From: JAZKBN01 sp040388605
GTDB lineage: Bacteria > Bacteroidota > Bacteroidia > Cytophagales > Flexibacteraceae
Length of the DNA stretch: 64,000 nt
Assembly: GCA_040388605.1 (NCBI GenBank)
Contig: JAZKBN010000015.1
Coordinates: 33,367 to 97,366, forward strand
Direction: 5' to 3'
In this document: piece by piece, positions 37,401-46,293 of the stretch
Numbering within the stretch: the first letter of the stretch is position 1
Layout: each line of letters opens with the position of its first letter
Made by a program: the position numbers and the translations under genes
The notes under the pieces: generated by a model
Seen by the model: the letters and a program-made list of their open reading frames with translations, nothing else
Told to the model about the DNA's origin: nothing
Databases searched by the model: none

Positions 37401-38992
37401 GCATATCAGCAGGCTGCACATCGGCAGCGAGCGCAGGAACGGTTGTAACAGTTACAGCCATACCGGCAGCCGTAATCATTACGGCCGGCGGAAGCCTGAA
37501 CCTTTGCGGAACAGCCACTGTTACCCTGTCGTCGCCTAACGCGGCCGGATACCTTTGGAGCACAGGAGCTACAACGCGCCAGCTAACCGTGAGCGCCCCC
37601 GGTACCTACTCGGTGCAGATTGTGGCAAACGGATGCACATCTGCCATAAGCAATGAGCTTGTGGTAACGCAAACCGCCCTGCCTGTCGCCCCGCTTATTA
37701 CCGTAGCCGGCGCCCCGCGCATCTGCGGAACCGGCAGCGTAACATTGACCTCTTCTTCCCCTGATAATAACGTTTGGAGCAACGGCGAAACCACCCAAAG
37801 CATCACCGTTTCGGCAGCCGGCGCATTTACTGTAAGAACCACGGCTAACGGATGTACATCTGTTGCCAGCAATACCATTACGGTTACATTGGGCGCTGTT
37901 CCCGCAACACCTGTAATTACAGGTACCGGCACCAACATCTGCTCACCGGGCACCATTACATTAACAAGCTCTAACTCGGCCGGCTACTTATGGAGCACGG
38001 GGGCCACAACGCGCCAGATTACAGTGAGCGCATCGGGCACCTATACAGTGCAGTCTATCAACGCGGGCTGTACATCGCTTATAAGTGCGCCCTATTCTAT
38101 AACCGTTAACCAAACACCTGCAACTCCCGTGGTAACAGGCGTAGGCCAAAGCAATATCTGCGGCGGAAACCCGGTAACACTGAGCTCAAGCAGCGCTGCA
38201 GGCAATATCTGGAGCAACGGGGCAACCACCCAAACCATTACGGTAAGCGCACCCGGCACTTTCAATGTTAAAGTGGCCAACAACGGCTGTACATCGGCGG
38301 TAAGCAATAACTTCGTGGTTACCATGGCCCCGATTCCGTCAGCATTGGTTGTATCGGCAGTAGGACCTACGGCTATTTGCGGAAGCGGAACAGCCACACT
38401 AACAGCCACGCCTGCCGCAAGCTACATCTGGAGCAACGGGGCACGCACCCAAACCATTACGGTAAGCGCCGCCGGAACCTATTCGGTGCAGGCAGTTGCT
38501 GCAGGCTGTACATCGGTGGTGAGCAATGCCGTTACGGTTAACATTAACCCCTTGCCGGCCACTGCTGTAATTACACTTGTTAACGATTCATTAGATGCCG
38601 GCCCCGGCGGTGTTACTTACGAGTGGTATTACAACAACTTTGTGCAAACCGGTTACACCGGACAGAGAATACCTCAATTGGGCGCAGGCAATTATACCGT
38701 TCGTGTTAAAGATGCCAACGGATGCACCGGTATTATGTCGGAAGTGTTTTTAATTACCGGCACGGCCGCCAAGGCAGGTGTTTACCTGCAAATTGTACCT
38801 AACCCTGCCGGACACATGTTCCGCATTGCAGGCCTGGTGCAAAGCAGCCCGCTTGAGATTATAAACATAACAGGCCAAAAAGTTTACACCGGCCTTGCCG
38901 ATTCAAATACCGAAACCGATATACAATTCCTGCCTTCGGGCATGTATGAAGTGCGTATAGGTTCGGTAAGGCTTAAGCTGGTGAAAAACTAA
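34421..38992 (+). CDS. Large T9SS-secreted NHL / Ig-like repeat protein
   Basis: A 1523-residue secreted protein. I chose ATG 34421 because it begins a signal peptide (MKKALLFIAGLLCTLGAFAQ); the open frame extends to 34319 without need. Domains: an N-terminal beta domain (~20-185, with TWYNETAWNSGPG), NHL-type propeller repeats (~207-527; GNIYVTDGGNNRIRKITPDG repeated about six times), then twelve tandem Ig-like repeats (~530-1380), a linker, and a type A sorting domain (last ~70 residues, PNPAGHMFRIAG ... LPSGMYEVRIG). It is likely an adhesin or surface scaffold. Its CTD and NHL units are closely similar to those of the protein at 43277. Confidence 0.88.
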   Translation: MKKALLFIAGLLCTLGAFAQVVGGHYEPNLTVTPYGATSSDYITITVDPGSSCNDNVGGLSNRSNAWLHSGALTDTSNWSSTWYNETAWNSGPGTAMTKTADGKWQFTLRPTDYFTVGTGATQILGMAFVLNGADAQNSANPWDFNAHAYSGTNMASCADFLIPFPVPASLARTTVCAIPAPKLTPGSGLTICRGSSVTLSAGVAGGIKVESLAGSTNGYVNATGALAKFNNLYGLATDAAGNIYVTDGGNNRIRKITPDGVVTTLTGGAPAFADGNLAAARFAAPQDIMADAAGNLYVADQNNHRIRLISTTGTVSTIAGNGTAGAADGNGTAAMFNRPAAICFDDSGNVIVADTYNNTIRKITPDGTVTTIAGNGAQGFADGTGTAARFDHPRGVAIDKNGVIIVSDYNNNRIRKVTKSGVVTTWMGAAAGFADGIASLARFSLPANLEADAKGNIYVAEVGNHRIRKISPSGFVSTITGTGIAGSSNGDADTASFRTPWGLALYQNILYIGDQGNNQVRKITLPKVDSYIWSNGDTTETTEATDSASYTAQTVYNGCTSAVSSPIAVTVKPVPAALTVTASGTLNLCGNAVVTLTASDAPAYLWSTGATTQSVLLRVAGSYTVRSVLNGCTSDASAPVIITLNPQPPAPVITAAGLTRFCTGDSVMLTSSIATGNIWSTGDTTQSIIAKVNGNYVVRNVVAGCTSAASAGLFVTVNVFPGVPAVTNTGLNLCGAATTTLTASNSAAYLWSTGATTRTLTVNTAGTYSVQAISNGCTSAASAAVVVTANPVPASPSITPTGTNPVCSGNTITLTSSLATGNVWSNGDTTQSITVGAAGNYTVKQASAGCTSAASPVTVVQVNNTPVTPTVTFPGSPNLCGAATILLSSTNSPAAYLWSNGATTRQLTVNTPGTYTVVFISAAGCTSAASTPITVTQNPVPTAPTITADGSTRFCGSGSVTLTSSQATGNLWSTLDTTQSITVNAAGTYTVKSISAGCTSAASAGTVVTVTAIPAAVIITAGGSLNLCGTATVTLSSPNAAGYLWSTGATTRQLTVSAPGTYSVQIVANGCTSAISNELVVTQTALPVAPLITVAGAPRICGTGSVTLTSSSPDNNVWSNGETTQSITVSAAGAFTVRTTANGCTSVASNTITVTLGAVPATPVITGTGTNICSPGTITLTSSNSAGYLWSTGATTRQITVSASGTYTVQSINAGCTSLISAPYSITVNQTPATPVVTGVGQSNICGGNPVTLSSSSAAGNIWSNGATTQTITVSAPGTFNVKVANNGCTSAVSNNFVVTMAPIPSALVVSAVGPTAICGSGTATLTATPAASYIWSNGARTQTITVSAAGTYSVQAVAAGCTSVVSNAVTVNINPLPATAVITLVNDSLDAGPGGVTYEWYYNNFVQTGYTGQRIPQLGAGNYTVRVKDANGCTGIMSEVFLITGTAAKAGVYLQIVPNPAGHMFRIAGLVQSSPLEIINITGQKVYTGLADSNTETDIQFLPSGMYEVRIGSVRLKLVKN
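36015..38560 (+). repeat. Twelve tandem Ig-like repeats (coding)
   Basis: Units of about 215 bases sharing the codon pattern for YLWSTGATTRxLTV, GTYSVQ and NGCTSAxS. Several neighbouring units are strongly alike at the DNA level, especially around CTGTACATCGGC. Such arrays expand and contract by recombination and can collapse in assembly. Confidence 0.85.
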
Positions 38993-39026
38993 GCAAGAGG
39001 CTGCATACTCATATTGCCCAAAATGA

Positions 39027-39060
39027 AAACGGGGCCGGGTTTATTGCCCGGTCCCGTTTT
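39027..39060. terminator. Bidirectional terminator between NHL/Ig gene and peroxiredoxin
   Basis: Arms AAAACGGGGCCGGG and CCCGGTCCCGTTTT with one mismatch, loop TTTATTG, and a T-run after 39057. It serves the gene ending at 38992, and on the other strand the peroxiredoxin ending at 39109. Confidence 0.85.
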
Positions 39061-39108
39061 TTTGTGGGCTTGGTTTTGTTTTTTTTGTAAAGGGAAAATG
39101 CCGTTTAA

Positions 39109-39753
39109 TTACAGGCTGCGTTTCGCCAAATAAAAATCTACCTGCTCAAGGCCGCTGTTTTCACGTATTTCAAGCTCGGCGAGGGTTTTGGGCGGGGGAA
39201 CTATTACCTTTTCGCCGGGCTGCCAGTTAACGGGGCAGCTAACCTTATGCTCATCTGATGTTTGAAGAGCCAGCAGGGTGCGGTAAATCTCGTCTACGTT
39301 TCGGCCAACGTTCATGGGGTAGTAAACTATAAGCCTGATTTTGCCTGTCGGGTCAATTATAAAAACTGCGCGCACTGTAGCTGTTTCGCTTTCGTTGGGT
39401 TGCAGCATGCCGTAAAGGTTGGCAACTTTAAAGTCCACATCGGCAATCATGGGGTACTTTATGCTTATGCCCATGTTCTTTTTAATATTGCTCACCCATG
39501 CCACATGGCTGTGAATGCTATCTATGCTCAGGCCAATAACTTTGGCATTCAGCTTATTGAATCGTTCTTCCTCAAGGGCAAACCGGCTGAGCTCGGTGGT
39601 GCAAACAGGTGTAAAATCTGCAGGGTGGCTAAAAAAGATTACCCAGCTGCCTTTGCCGTAATCTGAAAACTTAAGCTTTCCCCAGGTTGTGTTTGCCTCA
39701 AAATCAGGGGCCATATCGCCTATGCGGGGCATAGATGTGGTTTGTAAATTCAT
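39109..39753 (-). CDS. Peroxiredoxin, 1-Cys Prx6 type
   Basis: Thiol peroxidase that reduces hydrogen peroxide and organic peroxides. It has 214 residues with thioredoxin-fold AhpC/TSA start (RIGDMAPDFEANTTWG) and the active-site block HPADFTPVCTTELSRFA with the peroxidatic Cys near residue 49. The long C-terminal domain with VSCPVNWQPGEKVIVPP is typical of the Prx6 subfamily. No resolving Cys in the usual 2-Cys position is seen. It starts 21 bases after the FAD-protein gene, so both form one operon, probably with the operator at 41323. Confidence 0.95.
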   Translation of the reverse strand: MNLQTTSMPRIGDMAPDFEANTTWGKLKFSDYGKGSWVIFFSHPADFTPVCTTELSRFALEEERFNKLNAKVIGLSIDSIHSHVAWVSNIKKNMGISIKYPMIADVDFKVANLYGMLQPNESETATVRAVFIIDPTGKIRLIVYYPMNVGRNVDEIYRTLLALQTSDEHKVSCPVNWQPGEKVIVPPPKTLAELEIRENSGLEQVDFYLAKRSL

Positions 39754-39774
39754 AGGATGTTTGTGGTTTCGGTT

Positions 39775-41184
39775 TTATGCTTCTGCCGAACCAGGCAGAA
39801 GTAAAGATTTGTTTATAAGCCTGCTCAGCAGCGCCGCCAGCGCTTTTGCCTGCACCCTTATTTCAGGCACAGCGGTGCATTCCCAAAGTATGCCGCGCAT
39901 GGGCTGCCCAAGGGTAAAGCAGCGTTCGCTTACCTGGCCCTCGGCATTGTAAAGTGAGCCGTCGGGGCGGGCATCAAGGCCCATGTTAAGGGCATCGGTG
40001 CGCACAATGCCTTCGCTCAAAAGGCTGCGGATTAAGGGAGATTGGGCCTTGTTGTAATTGCTTTCAGGCCCGGTACAGTTAATTACGGTATGGGCAACAA
40101 GGGTAAATTCGCCCGATGCCCTGCTGAATAAAACAGCTGTTTTGCCGCCTTCAGTCGCTGAAATGCTGCGCAGGTAACCTACTTCTATTTGCAGCTGCCC
40201 GCTTTCCCGCATGGCGTTAATTTCGGCAGCAACCTGCGGGGGCATACGGTGCCGCACCACCGACCAAACATGGCGAATATATTTTAACAGCAACTGCTTT
40301 TCGGCCACCGGTAAAGAAAGCCAAATTTGCTGTGTATGCGGCCTGAGGCTGTCTAAAACGGCACGCCAATCAGAACCCTGCGAGTCGGCAATGGCCAAAT
40401 GCTTACGCAAAACGCCCATTATAGCTCTTGCCGATTGTATGCCGGCAATCTCATGGTAAAAGCTTGGACAGGCCTTTGCCGGCTTATGCTGCTCGGGCAT
40501 GAGGCCCCTTGATGAAACGGCTGTTATTTTACCGGTATGGCCTTGGGCAAGCAGGCTGAGAGCCATATCTGCCATACTTAGGCCTGTGCCCAGTATAAGT
40601 ACTTCGTGCCCGGGGTTAACAGATGATATGGCATTGGGCAGCCAGGGGTTATTTATAAAACCTGCCGGGGTTTTAGTGCCTGTAACTGCGGGGCCGGGGG
40701 CGGGCAGGTTGCCCAAAGCCAAAATTATATAGTCGGCTAAAAGGGTTTGCCCGTTGCTGAGGCTAACCTCTGTGCTGCCATCGGGCTGCCGGCTTGCGGA
40801 TTCCGCTTCGGCGCTTATGATTTCGAAGCTGATGTTTTTAGCCCTGCTGTTTTTAAGTGCCTGCATTTCTGCTTCAAGGGTATGGCTTGCGTAATCGCCG
40901 AAAAGGCTGCGCGGCATAAAATCATTATCGGAAAAATCAATACTGCGGCTGCGCAGATAATCGGCAAAGCCTGCAGGGTCTTCAGGAAAAAGGCCCATGC
41001 GAACGGCGGGCACGTTCAGCAGGTGCTCGGGCCGGGTTGTGCTGTAAGCCGGCCCGCGGGCAATAAGGGGGTTGCGCTCCAGCAATACAACATGTACAGG
41101 AACGGAAAAACTGCTGCGCAAAAGCCCGATTGCCGTTAGCGTGCCGCTTATTCCCCCGCCGATAATGAGTATTTGCCCGGGCAT
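39775..41184 (-). CDS. FAD/NAD(P)-binding oxidoreductase (NAD_binding_9 type)
   Basis: A 469-residue flavoprotein. I chose ATG 41184 (MPGQILIIGGGISGTLTAIG), which starts at the dinucleotide-binding fold GxGxxG. ATG 41256 gives 24 more residues. The start has LLERNPLIARGPAYST and HLLNVPAVRMG, typical of PF13454-type FAD/NAD(P)-binding proteins (YdhS-like). A second nucleotide motif VLILGTGLSMADMALSL follows around residue 165, and CTGPESNYNKAQSPL in the C-terminal part. Substrate is unknown. Neighbouring peroxiredoxin suggests a redox or detoxification operon. Confidence 0.85.
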   Translation of the reverse strand: MPGQILIIGGGISGTLTAIGLLRSSFSVPVHVVLLERNPLIARGPAYSTTRPEHLLNVPAVRMGLFPEDPAGFADYLRSRSIDFSDNDFMPRSLFGDYASHTLEAEMQALKNSRAKNISFEIISAEAESASRQPDGSTEVSLSNGQTLLADYIILALGNLPAPGPAVTGTKTPAGFINNPWLPNAISSVNPGHEVLILGTGLSMADMALSLLAQGHTGKITAVSSRGLMPEQHKPAKACPSFYHEIAGIQSARAIMGVLRKHLAIADSQGSDWRAVLDSLRPHTQQIWLSLPVAEKQLLLKYIRHVWSVVRHRMPPQVAAEINAMRESGQLQIEVGYLRSISATEGGKTAVLFSRASGEFTLVAHTVINCTGPESNYNKAQSPLIRSLLSEGIVRTDALNMGLDARPDGSLYNAEGQVSERCFTLGQPMRGILWECTAVPEIRVQAKALAALLSRLINKSLLLPGSAEA

Positions 41185-41675
41185 TTTGTTTGTTAAATTA
41201 TTCAGGATGCGGAAGAGAATTCTTGCGGCTTTCCCGGTTATGCTGTTCTGAGGCATGCGGGAAAAAAGGTTCGCCCTGCCACAGGCTTATTTTCATAAGC
41301 GAAGGTACAAAAAATACTTAGTCTACCAAATTGGTAGGTTTATAATTTGTTCGCTTGCTTATTGCGTAGCCCGGTACTTATTAAGGCCGGTTTTATATAA
41401 AGTGAATTCGGGAAATGAATAATAAAGGTGCGATATAGGCAGCTGCATTCCGCGTACCAAGCCTGCTCCTATTGCGGCTGCCGGGTACCATAGCCGGGCC
41501 ATCGTTTCAAAATAGCTGAAGCAGCTTTGCCGAAACCTGAAATAGCTTATTGCAGCTGATATGTGTATTGGTATAATTACAGACAGAGATTGTTTGTTTT
41601 TACCGGCCATGAAAATCAGCCGGGCTAACATTGCTTCATGGCTGATCAATGAAGCCAAAGCAGGTTGAACCCTAA
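41185..41675. other. Intergenic region between FAD-protein operon and hemA
   Basis: About 490 bases without a supported gene. An open frame on the minus strand (41359-41688) starts inside the hemA terminator and has no recognisable product. The palindromic operator is in the left part. Confidence 0.45.
41323..41337. promoter_or_regulatory. Palindromic operator candidate upstream of FAD/peroxiredoxin operon
   Basis: CTACCAA-A-TTGGTAG is a perfect 7-bp inverted repeat with a single central base, about 140 bases before the ATG at 41184. This size and shape is common for TetR-family operators; no TetR gene is in the window. On the minus strand an A/T-rich TATTTTTTG stretch, close to a -7 box, follows. 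Confidence 0.5.
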
Positions 41676-41704
41676 ATAAAAAGGCCACTCTTTCGAGCGG
41701 CCTT
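41676..41704 (-). terminator. Terminator of hemA
   Basis: Hairpin AAGGCCACTC-TTTC-GAGCGGCCTT with one mismatch, followed on the minus strand by T-rich sequence, 10 bases past the hemA stop. Confidence 0.8.
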
Positions 41705-41713
41705 ACAAAAATC

Positions 41714-43003
41714 TTAATGCCCTGTGTAACCCTCTGGTTCGGGCTGTGCTTCCAGGTTAAAGAGATCGTTTAATACATCTATAAGCGTATCTGCGTCGCC
41801 GCGGCGGCAGGCGGCTTTTAATTGCAATACCGGCAGCTTGAGCACTTTTTGCATTATGCTTTTGGTTATCTGGTCGGCGAGGCGGCTTTCGTCGTCGTTC
41901 ATTTTACGGGTGAAGCGACTCATTTCTTCGAGCCTGATTTGCTCCAATGCCGATTTCAGTTTCTGGATGGTAGGCGAAACAATCATCTCGCGGCTCCAGT
42001 CGCCGAACTCCTCTAATGCTGTATCGCGTATTGCCTCCACATGCGGAATAGCGGCCATACGTACTTCCAAAGCCTGCGAAACACGCACGTTAATGCTGTC
42101 GATATTATATACAAGGGCCCCGTTCAGGTTTTCTACGGCGGGGTCTATGCTCCGGGGTACACTCAGGTCTATTAAGTACTTGTAGCTGAGGCCCTGCATA
42201 GCGGGTGCCAGCTTATCGGCATTAATAAAGGCGGTATCTGCGGCAACCGAGCTGATAACCACATCGGCCCAGGCTATTGCGTTCCATACTTCGGCAAAGG
42301 CAATGTGGGTGGCTCCTTCACCGAGCTCGGCCTGCAATGCTGCGGCTTTTTCCTCGGTGCGGTTACAAATCTGCAGGTTACGGAAACCGTTGCTGTGCAG
42401 GTTGCGGGCTGTATCTGCGCCAATTTCACCAAGGCCGAGCACCAATACGCGGGTATCGGTACGTTCGCCGGTGAGTTCCTGCACCAGCTCCATGGCGGCA
42501 TAGCTTACGCTGGCGGCGCCTTCGCGGAAGCGGGTTTCCTGTACTACTTTCTTATTGGCAAAAAATATAGTGTGCAGCAGGCGGTGCAGGTAAGGGCCTG
42601 CAAGGCCGGTATCGGCACACATTTGGTAGGCCTGCTTTACCTGGCCTATTACCTGCATATCGCCCACAACCGAGGCATCGAGCCCAAGGGCCACATCGAA
42701 AAGATGTTTGGCGGTTTCGGCGCTGTCGGTGGTATGGCGCAGGTGGGGGGCAATGTCAGCGGCTTTTTGGCCGCAGGCATCGGCCAGCAGAGCAATAATG
42801 GCTTCGCTGTGGTCTTGTGGGGCTGCGTAGTAAATTTCGGTGCGGTTGCAGGTGCTTATAACCAAAGCATCGCTAAGGTCGGGAAGCTCTTTTAATTGCA
42901 AAAGCAGGTTGCGTATGGCTGTTTCCCGCAATGCGAGCTTTTCACGAACCGCCAGTGGGGCAGTATGGTGGTTGCAGCCAAGAACCTTGAATGACTCTGT
43001 CAT
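41714..43003 (-). CDS. hemA: Glutamyl-tRNA reductase HemA
   Basis: NADPH-dependent enzyme that reduces glutamyl-tRNA to glutamate-1-semialdehyde, the first committed step of tetrapyrrole (heme) synthesis by the C5 route. It is 429 residues. The catalytic domain shows GCNHHTAPLAVREKL and ISTCNRTEIYY with the nucleophilic Cys near residue 51, then GDMQVIGQVKQAY. The NADPH domain has VLVLGLGEIG near residue 188. The C terminus is the helical dimerisation domain. Transcribed alone from the region upstream of 43003 and ended by a hairpin. Confidence 0.97.
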   Translation of the reverse strand: MTESFKVLGCNHHTAPLAVREKLALRETAIRNLLLQLKELPDLSDALVISTCNRTEIYYAAPQDHSEAIIALLADACGQKAADIAPHLRHTTDSAETAKHLFDVALGLDASVVGDMQVIGQVKQAYQMCADTGLAGPYLHRLLHTIFFANKKVVQETRFREGAASVSYAAMELVQELTGERTDTRVLVLGLGEIGADTARNLHSNGFRNLQICNRTEEKAAALQAELGEGATHIAFAEVWNAIAWADVVISSVAADTAFINADKLAPAMQGLSYKYLIDLSVPRSIDPAVENLNGALVYNIDSINVRVSQALEVRMAAIPHVEAIRDTALEEFGDWSREMIVSPTIQKLKSALEQIRLEEMSRFTRKMNDDESRLADQITKSIMQKVLKLPVLQLKAACRRGDADTLIDVLNDLFNLEAQPEPEGYTGH

Positions 43004-43276
43004 GAATGTGATTCCCCTTATGAAGGGTATTACAAAATTGTCCCTGATATGAAGGGACTACAAATTTACGGCTTGCCGGCCTTAAAAAACACTGACAAAT
43101 ATCATATAGGGCAAGATCAGGGCCGTTTTGGGCTAATTTAGAATTATTATAAACAAATTTGCCCGCTTTACCACAATCGGCTTTGTTTTTTTTATGAGAA
43201 AATGTGCAAATTGCGGTTACCTATATAGATAGAACGCTATATAAGCATACATTGTTTTTATATAAACATTTTACCA

Positions 43277-46189
43277 ATGCATCTAATTATAAACGGCGGT
43301 TATAATGGCCGCATCATTTCATTATTTTCTGCTGTTTTTAGCATCGGCCTTTTATTGGTAACGTTCAGTTCAGCCGCGCAAAACAAGGCTTTTTCCATCA
43401 ACAGTCAGCGTTCCCGCAATAATTTCGTTGAAAACAAAGTTCAGTCTTCAGCGGCACTGTGCCCCGGCAATTTTGTAACAGCATTGGGTTCAGTAAAATT
43501 ATGCCACGGCGACAGCGTAACATTAAGTGCTGCTAAATTTAATGTTATAGTAAACACCATAGCAGGTCATTCCGGCTCCGAATATTTAGATGGTCAGGGC
43601 ACCGCAGCAGGTTTCTTCCTGCCCAGGTGCATAGTTCGTGATAATAACGGCAATTTCCTGATAGGCGACTCAGGCAACAGGAGGATTCGTAAAATGACAA
43701 AAGACGGCCTTGTTACAACCATTGCCGGGAATGGCGGGCCATCAGGAGCCGACGGTCCGGCGCTTTCTGTGGGCTTTAACGGTTTCGACGGCATTACCAT
43801 TGGCGACTCAGGAAATATTTATATTACTGATAACAGCATAGGAAAGATACGGAAATTAAGCCCCGCGGGTATTGTAACTACCATTGCCTCTTTGTTGGAG
43901 AACATAACCGGCATTGCAGCCGGTCCCGATGGTTTTATTTACTTTACTTCAGGCAATACCATTAAGAAAGTTTCCAAAACCGGTGTAATTTCGAACGTAG
44001 CCGGAAATACCAGGCTCGGTTTTGCTGATGGTACTGCTGATAAAGCCTTATTCAACACACCAAGAGGCTTAGTGTTCGACAGGGCAGGAAATCTTTTTGT
44101 AAGCGATTATTATAATTACCGAATCAGGAAAATAACTCCTACAGGCGCGGTAAGTACACTTGCCGGCAGCAGCGGGGGCTATGCCAATGGTACAGGTACT
44201 GATGCAAAATTCGCAGGCCCATGGTCTTTGGTAACAGACAGTCTCGACAATATATATTTAACTGAACGCTACTGGAACAGTACACCGGCAAGGCCCGACA
44301 GGATAAGAATGATTACGCCCGACGGAACTGTAAGCACAATTGCAGGCACAGGTGATGCTTCATTTAATAACGGGCCCGGTATTTATGCTAAGTTCAATAA
44401 TGCCGAGGGTATTGCGCTTGGCGAAGCCGGCAGCATTTTTATTACTGATTCGGGCAACAACCTTATTCGCAAAATTGCAGCAGCCGATACCATTGACGGG
44501 TATTTATGGACCAACGGAACTTCCGGCCGTACCACAAGAGTGGGCAGCGCCGGCAATTACGGTGTTCAAACCATTGTTAACGGTTGCACTTCCGATGTAG
44601 ATAATTATATAGCTGTATACCTGAACCCGGCAGCAGCAGGAAGCATTAGTGCATCAGGCAACCCCGGCATTTGCCCCGGCGACAGTATTTGGCTGAATGC
44701 CGGCCCCGATACTGCATCATGGGGCTATACAGTTTCAACATTTGCGGGTTTCGGTATCGGGCAGAATAACGGCCCGGCAGAGTCGGCGCAGTTTAATAAG
44801 CCTGAAGGCATTGCGCAGGATGCCGCCGGTAATACATACGTTGCCGATTACAGCAATCATACAATAAGAAAAATATCGCCTGAAGGCATGGTGAGCGTTT
44901 TTGCAGGCAGCGGCACTGCCGGCGACCGCGAAGGCATGGGCTCAGCTGCTGCATTTAACTACCCTACCGACGTTGCAGCAGATTCTGAAGGCAATATATA
45001 TGTAGCCGATTACGGCAACAATCGTATAAAAAAAATATCATCTGCAGGAATGGTCAGCAATTTTGCAGGTAAGAACACGGCCGGCCTTGCCGACGGGCCG
45101 GGAAATACCGCCATGTTCAACGGCCCGGCCGGTTTGGCCTGCGATAAAGATGGTAACATTTTAGTAACCGACGGCCTTAACAACAAAATAAGGAAAATAA
45201 CACCGGCAGGTATTGTTACAACCATCTTCGATACGGTCAGGTTCCTTTTTCCGGCAGATATTGCCCTTGATAAATCAGGCAATGTTTATGTGGCAAACGC
45301 GCTCAGCATAAATATTGTTAAAATAACACCGACCCGAGTGAGTTATATTACAAACAGTAATTGGCTCTACCCGTTCGGCATACTGGCCGATGACGAACAG
45401 AACATTTTCGTATCTGACTTATCTGTCAGCTACCTTACACGTATTGATTCAAACGGCAACAGCCGCCTTGTAGCCGGCGGTCGCACTAATACGGGCATGG
45501 AAGACGGCGATGCGACATCTGCAAAATTCAACAGATTGGCCCGTATGGTTTTCGATAAGAAAGGTGATATACTTATTGCTGATTTTGAAAACCACCGCAT
45601 ACGCAAAATTGCATTGCAATCGCCATACTTATGGTCTGACGGTACTGTGCAGAAACATAAAACAATAAAGGAAGCCGGCACTTACAGCCTGCAAATAAAA
45701 TCGGGCAGGTGCATTTCAGCCCCGGTTAGCATTAGTGTTATTATGCTGCCCGGTTATACCCCTCAAATTACCCGTTCCGGAGATTCGCTGAATGCGGGAC
45801 CCGGCGGAACTGCTTATGAATGGTATTTTAACGGCTTATTGATACCAGCAGCCAGCGGTCAAATAATTCCGATGCATGGCCCCGGAAGCTACACCGTAGC
45901 CGCCATTACCGACAGCTGCAAATCGAGACTTTCCCCGCCTTATCTTGTTACCGGCTTTTCGGCACAAATTGCAAATGAAAATGTATTCCTTGTTCCCAAC
46001 CCTGCTCAATCTCAATTCCGCATTGCCGGCCTTGAGGCTAAAACCGATGTAATTATCCGTTCATTGCTCGGCCAGGTTGTTTACAAAGGCGTGGCAGATG
46101 CCAATACCGATATCTGCCTGCAAAACCTGCCCGCCGGTTTGTATGAGGTTGTTGCGGGCAATGTTAAACTAAGATTGATGAAAGATTAA
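43277..46189 (+). CDS. T9SS-secreted double NHL-propeller protein
   Basis: A 970-residue secreted protein with signal region ending SSAAQ near residue 34. It carries two NHL-type propeller regions: residues ~90-408 (IRKMTKDGLVTTIAGNGG, RIRKITPTGAVSTLAG) and ~481-781 (NHTIRKISPEGMVSVFAG, NRIKKISSAGMVSNFAG). An Ig-like linker (YLWTNGTSGR ... NGCTSDVDN) sits between and another after. The last ~70 residues (PNPAQSQFRIAG ... NLPAGLYEVVAG) are a type A sorting domain nearly matching that of the 34421 protein, so the two are paralogues flanking the peroxiredoxin operon and hemA. Surface carbohydrate or protein binding is possible but unproven. Confidence 0.88.
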   Translation: MHLIINGGYNGRIISLFSAVFSIGLLLVTFSSAAQNKAFSINSQRSRNNFVENKVQSSAALCPGNFVTALGSVKLCHGDSVTLSAAKFNVIVNTIAGHSGSEYLDGQGTAAGFFLPRCIVRDNNGNFLIGDSGNRRIRKMTKDGLVTTIAGNGGPSGADGPALSVGFNGFDGITIGDSGNIYITDNSIGKIRKLSPAGIVTTIASLLENITGIAAGPDGFIYFTSGNTIKKVSKTGVISNVAGNTRLGFADGTADKALFNTPRGLVFDRAGNLFVSDYYNYRIRKITPTGAVSTLAGSSGGYANGTGTDAKFAGPWSLVTDSLDNIYLTERYWNSTPARPDRIRMITPDGTVSTIAGTGDASFNNGPGIYAKFNNAEGIALGEAGSIFITDSGNNLIRKIAAADTIDGYLWTNGTSGRTTRVGSAGNYGVQTIVNGCTSDVDNYIAVYLNPAAAGSISASGNPGICPGDSIWLNAGPDTASWGYTVSTFAGFGIGQNNGPAESAQFNKPEGIAQDAAGNTYVADYSNHTIRKISPEGMVSVFAGSGTAGDREGMGSAAAFNYPTDVAADSEGNIYVADYGNNRIKKISSAGMVSNFAGKNTAGLADGPGNTAMFNGPAGLACDKDGNILVTDGLNNKIRKITPAGIVTTIFDTVRFLFPADIALDKSGNVYVANALSINIVKITPTRVSYITNSNWLYPFGILADDEQNIFVSDLSVSYLTRIDSNGNSRLVAGGRTNTGMEDGDATSAKFNRLARMVFDKKGDILIADFENHRIRKIALQSPYLWSDGTVQKHKTIKEAGTYSLQIKSGRCISAPVSISVIMLPGYTPQITRSGDSLNAGPGGTAYEWYFNGLLIPAASGQIIPMHGPGSYTVAAITDSCKSRLSPPYLVTGFSAQIANENVFLVPNPAQSQFRIAGLEAKTDVIIRSLLGQVVYKGVADANTDICLQNLPAGLYEVVAGNVKLRLMKD

Positions 46190-46223
46190 GCAACAGGCAA
46201 AACTTAAAAACCGGTTACTGTTG

Positions 46224-46275
46224 AAACATAAAAACCCGCAACGGAATTAATTTCCGATTGCGGGTTTTTATGTTT
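46224..46275. terminator. Bidirectional terminator between NHL protein and porZ
   Basis: A perfect 18-bp stem (AAACATAAAAACCCGCAA with its complement) with an inner short hairpin. A/T tracts on both sides allow use by the convergent genes ending at 46189 and 46294. Confidence 0.9.
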
Positions 46276-46293
46276 CAGACGCTTAATGAACAA

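Noticed and set aside
36015..38560. Regularly spaced repeats as a CRISPR array
   Set aside because: Units are ~215 bases, in frame, and encode Ig-like domains; no short identical repeats with unique spacers.
41359..41688. 109-residue minus-strand frame downstream of hemA
   Set aside because: It starts inside the hemA terminator hairpin and shows no family features.
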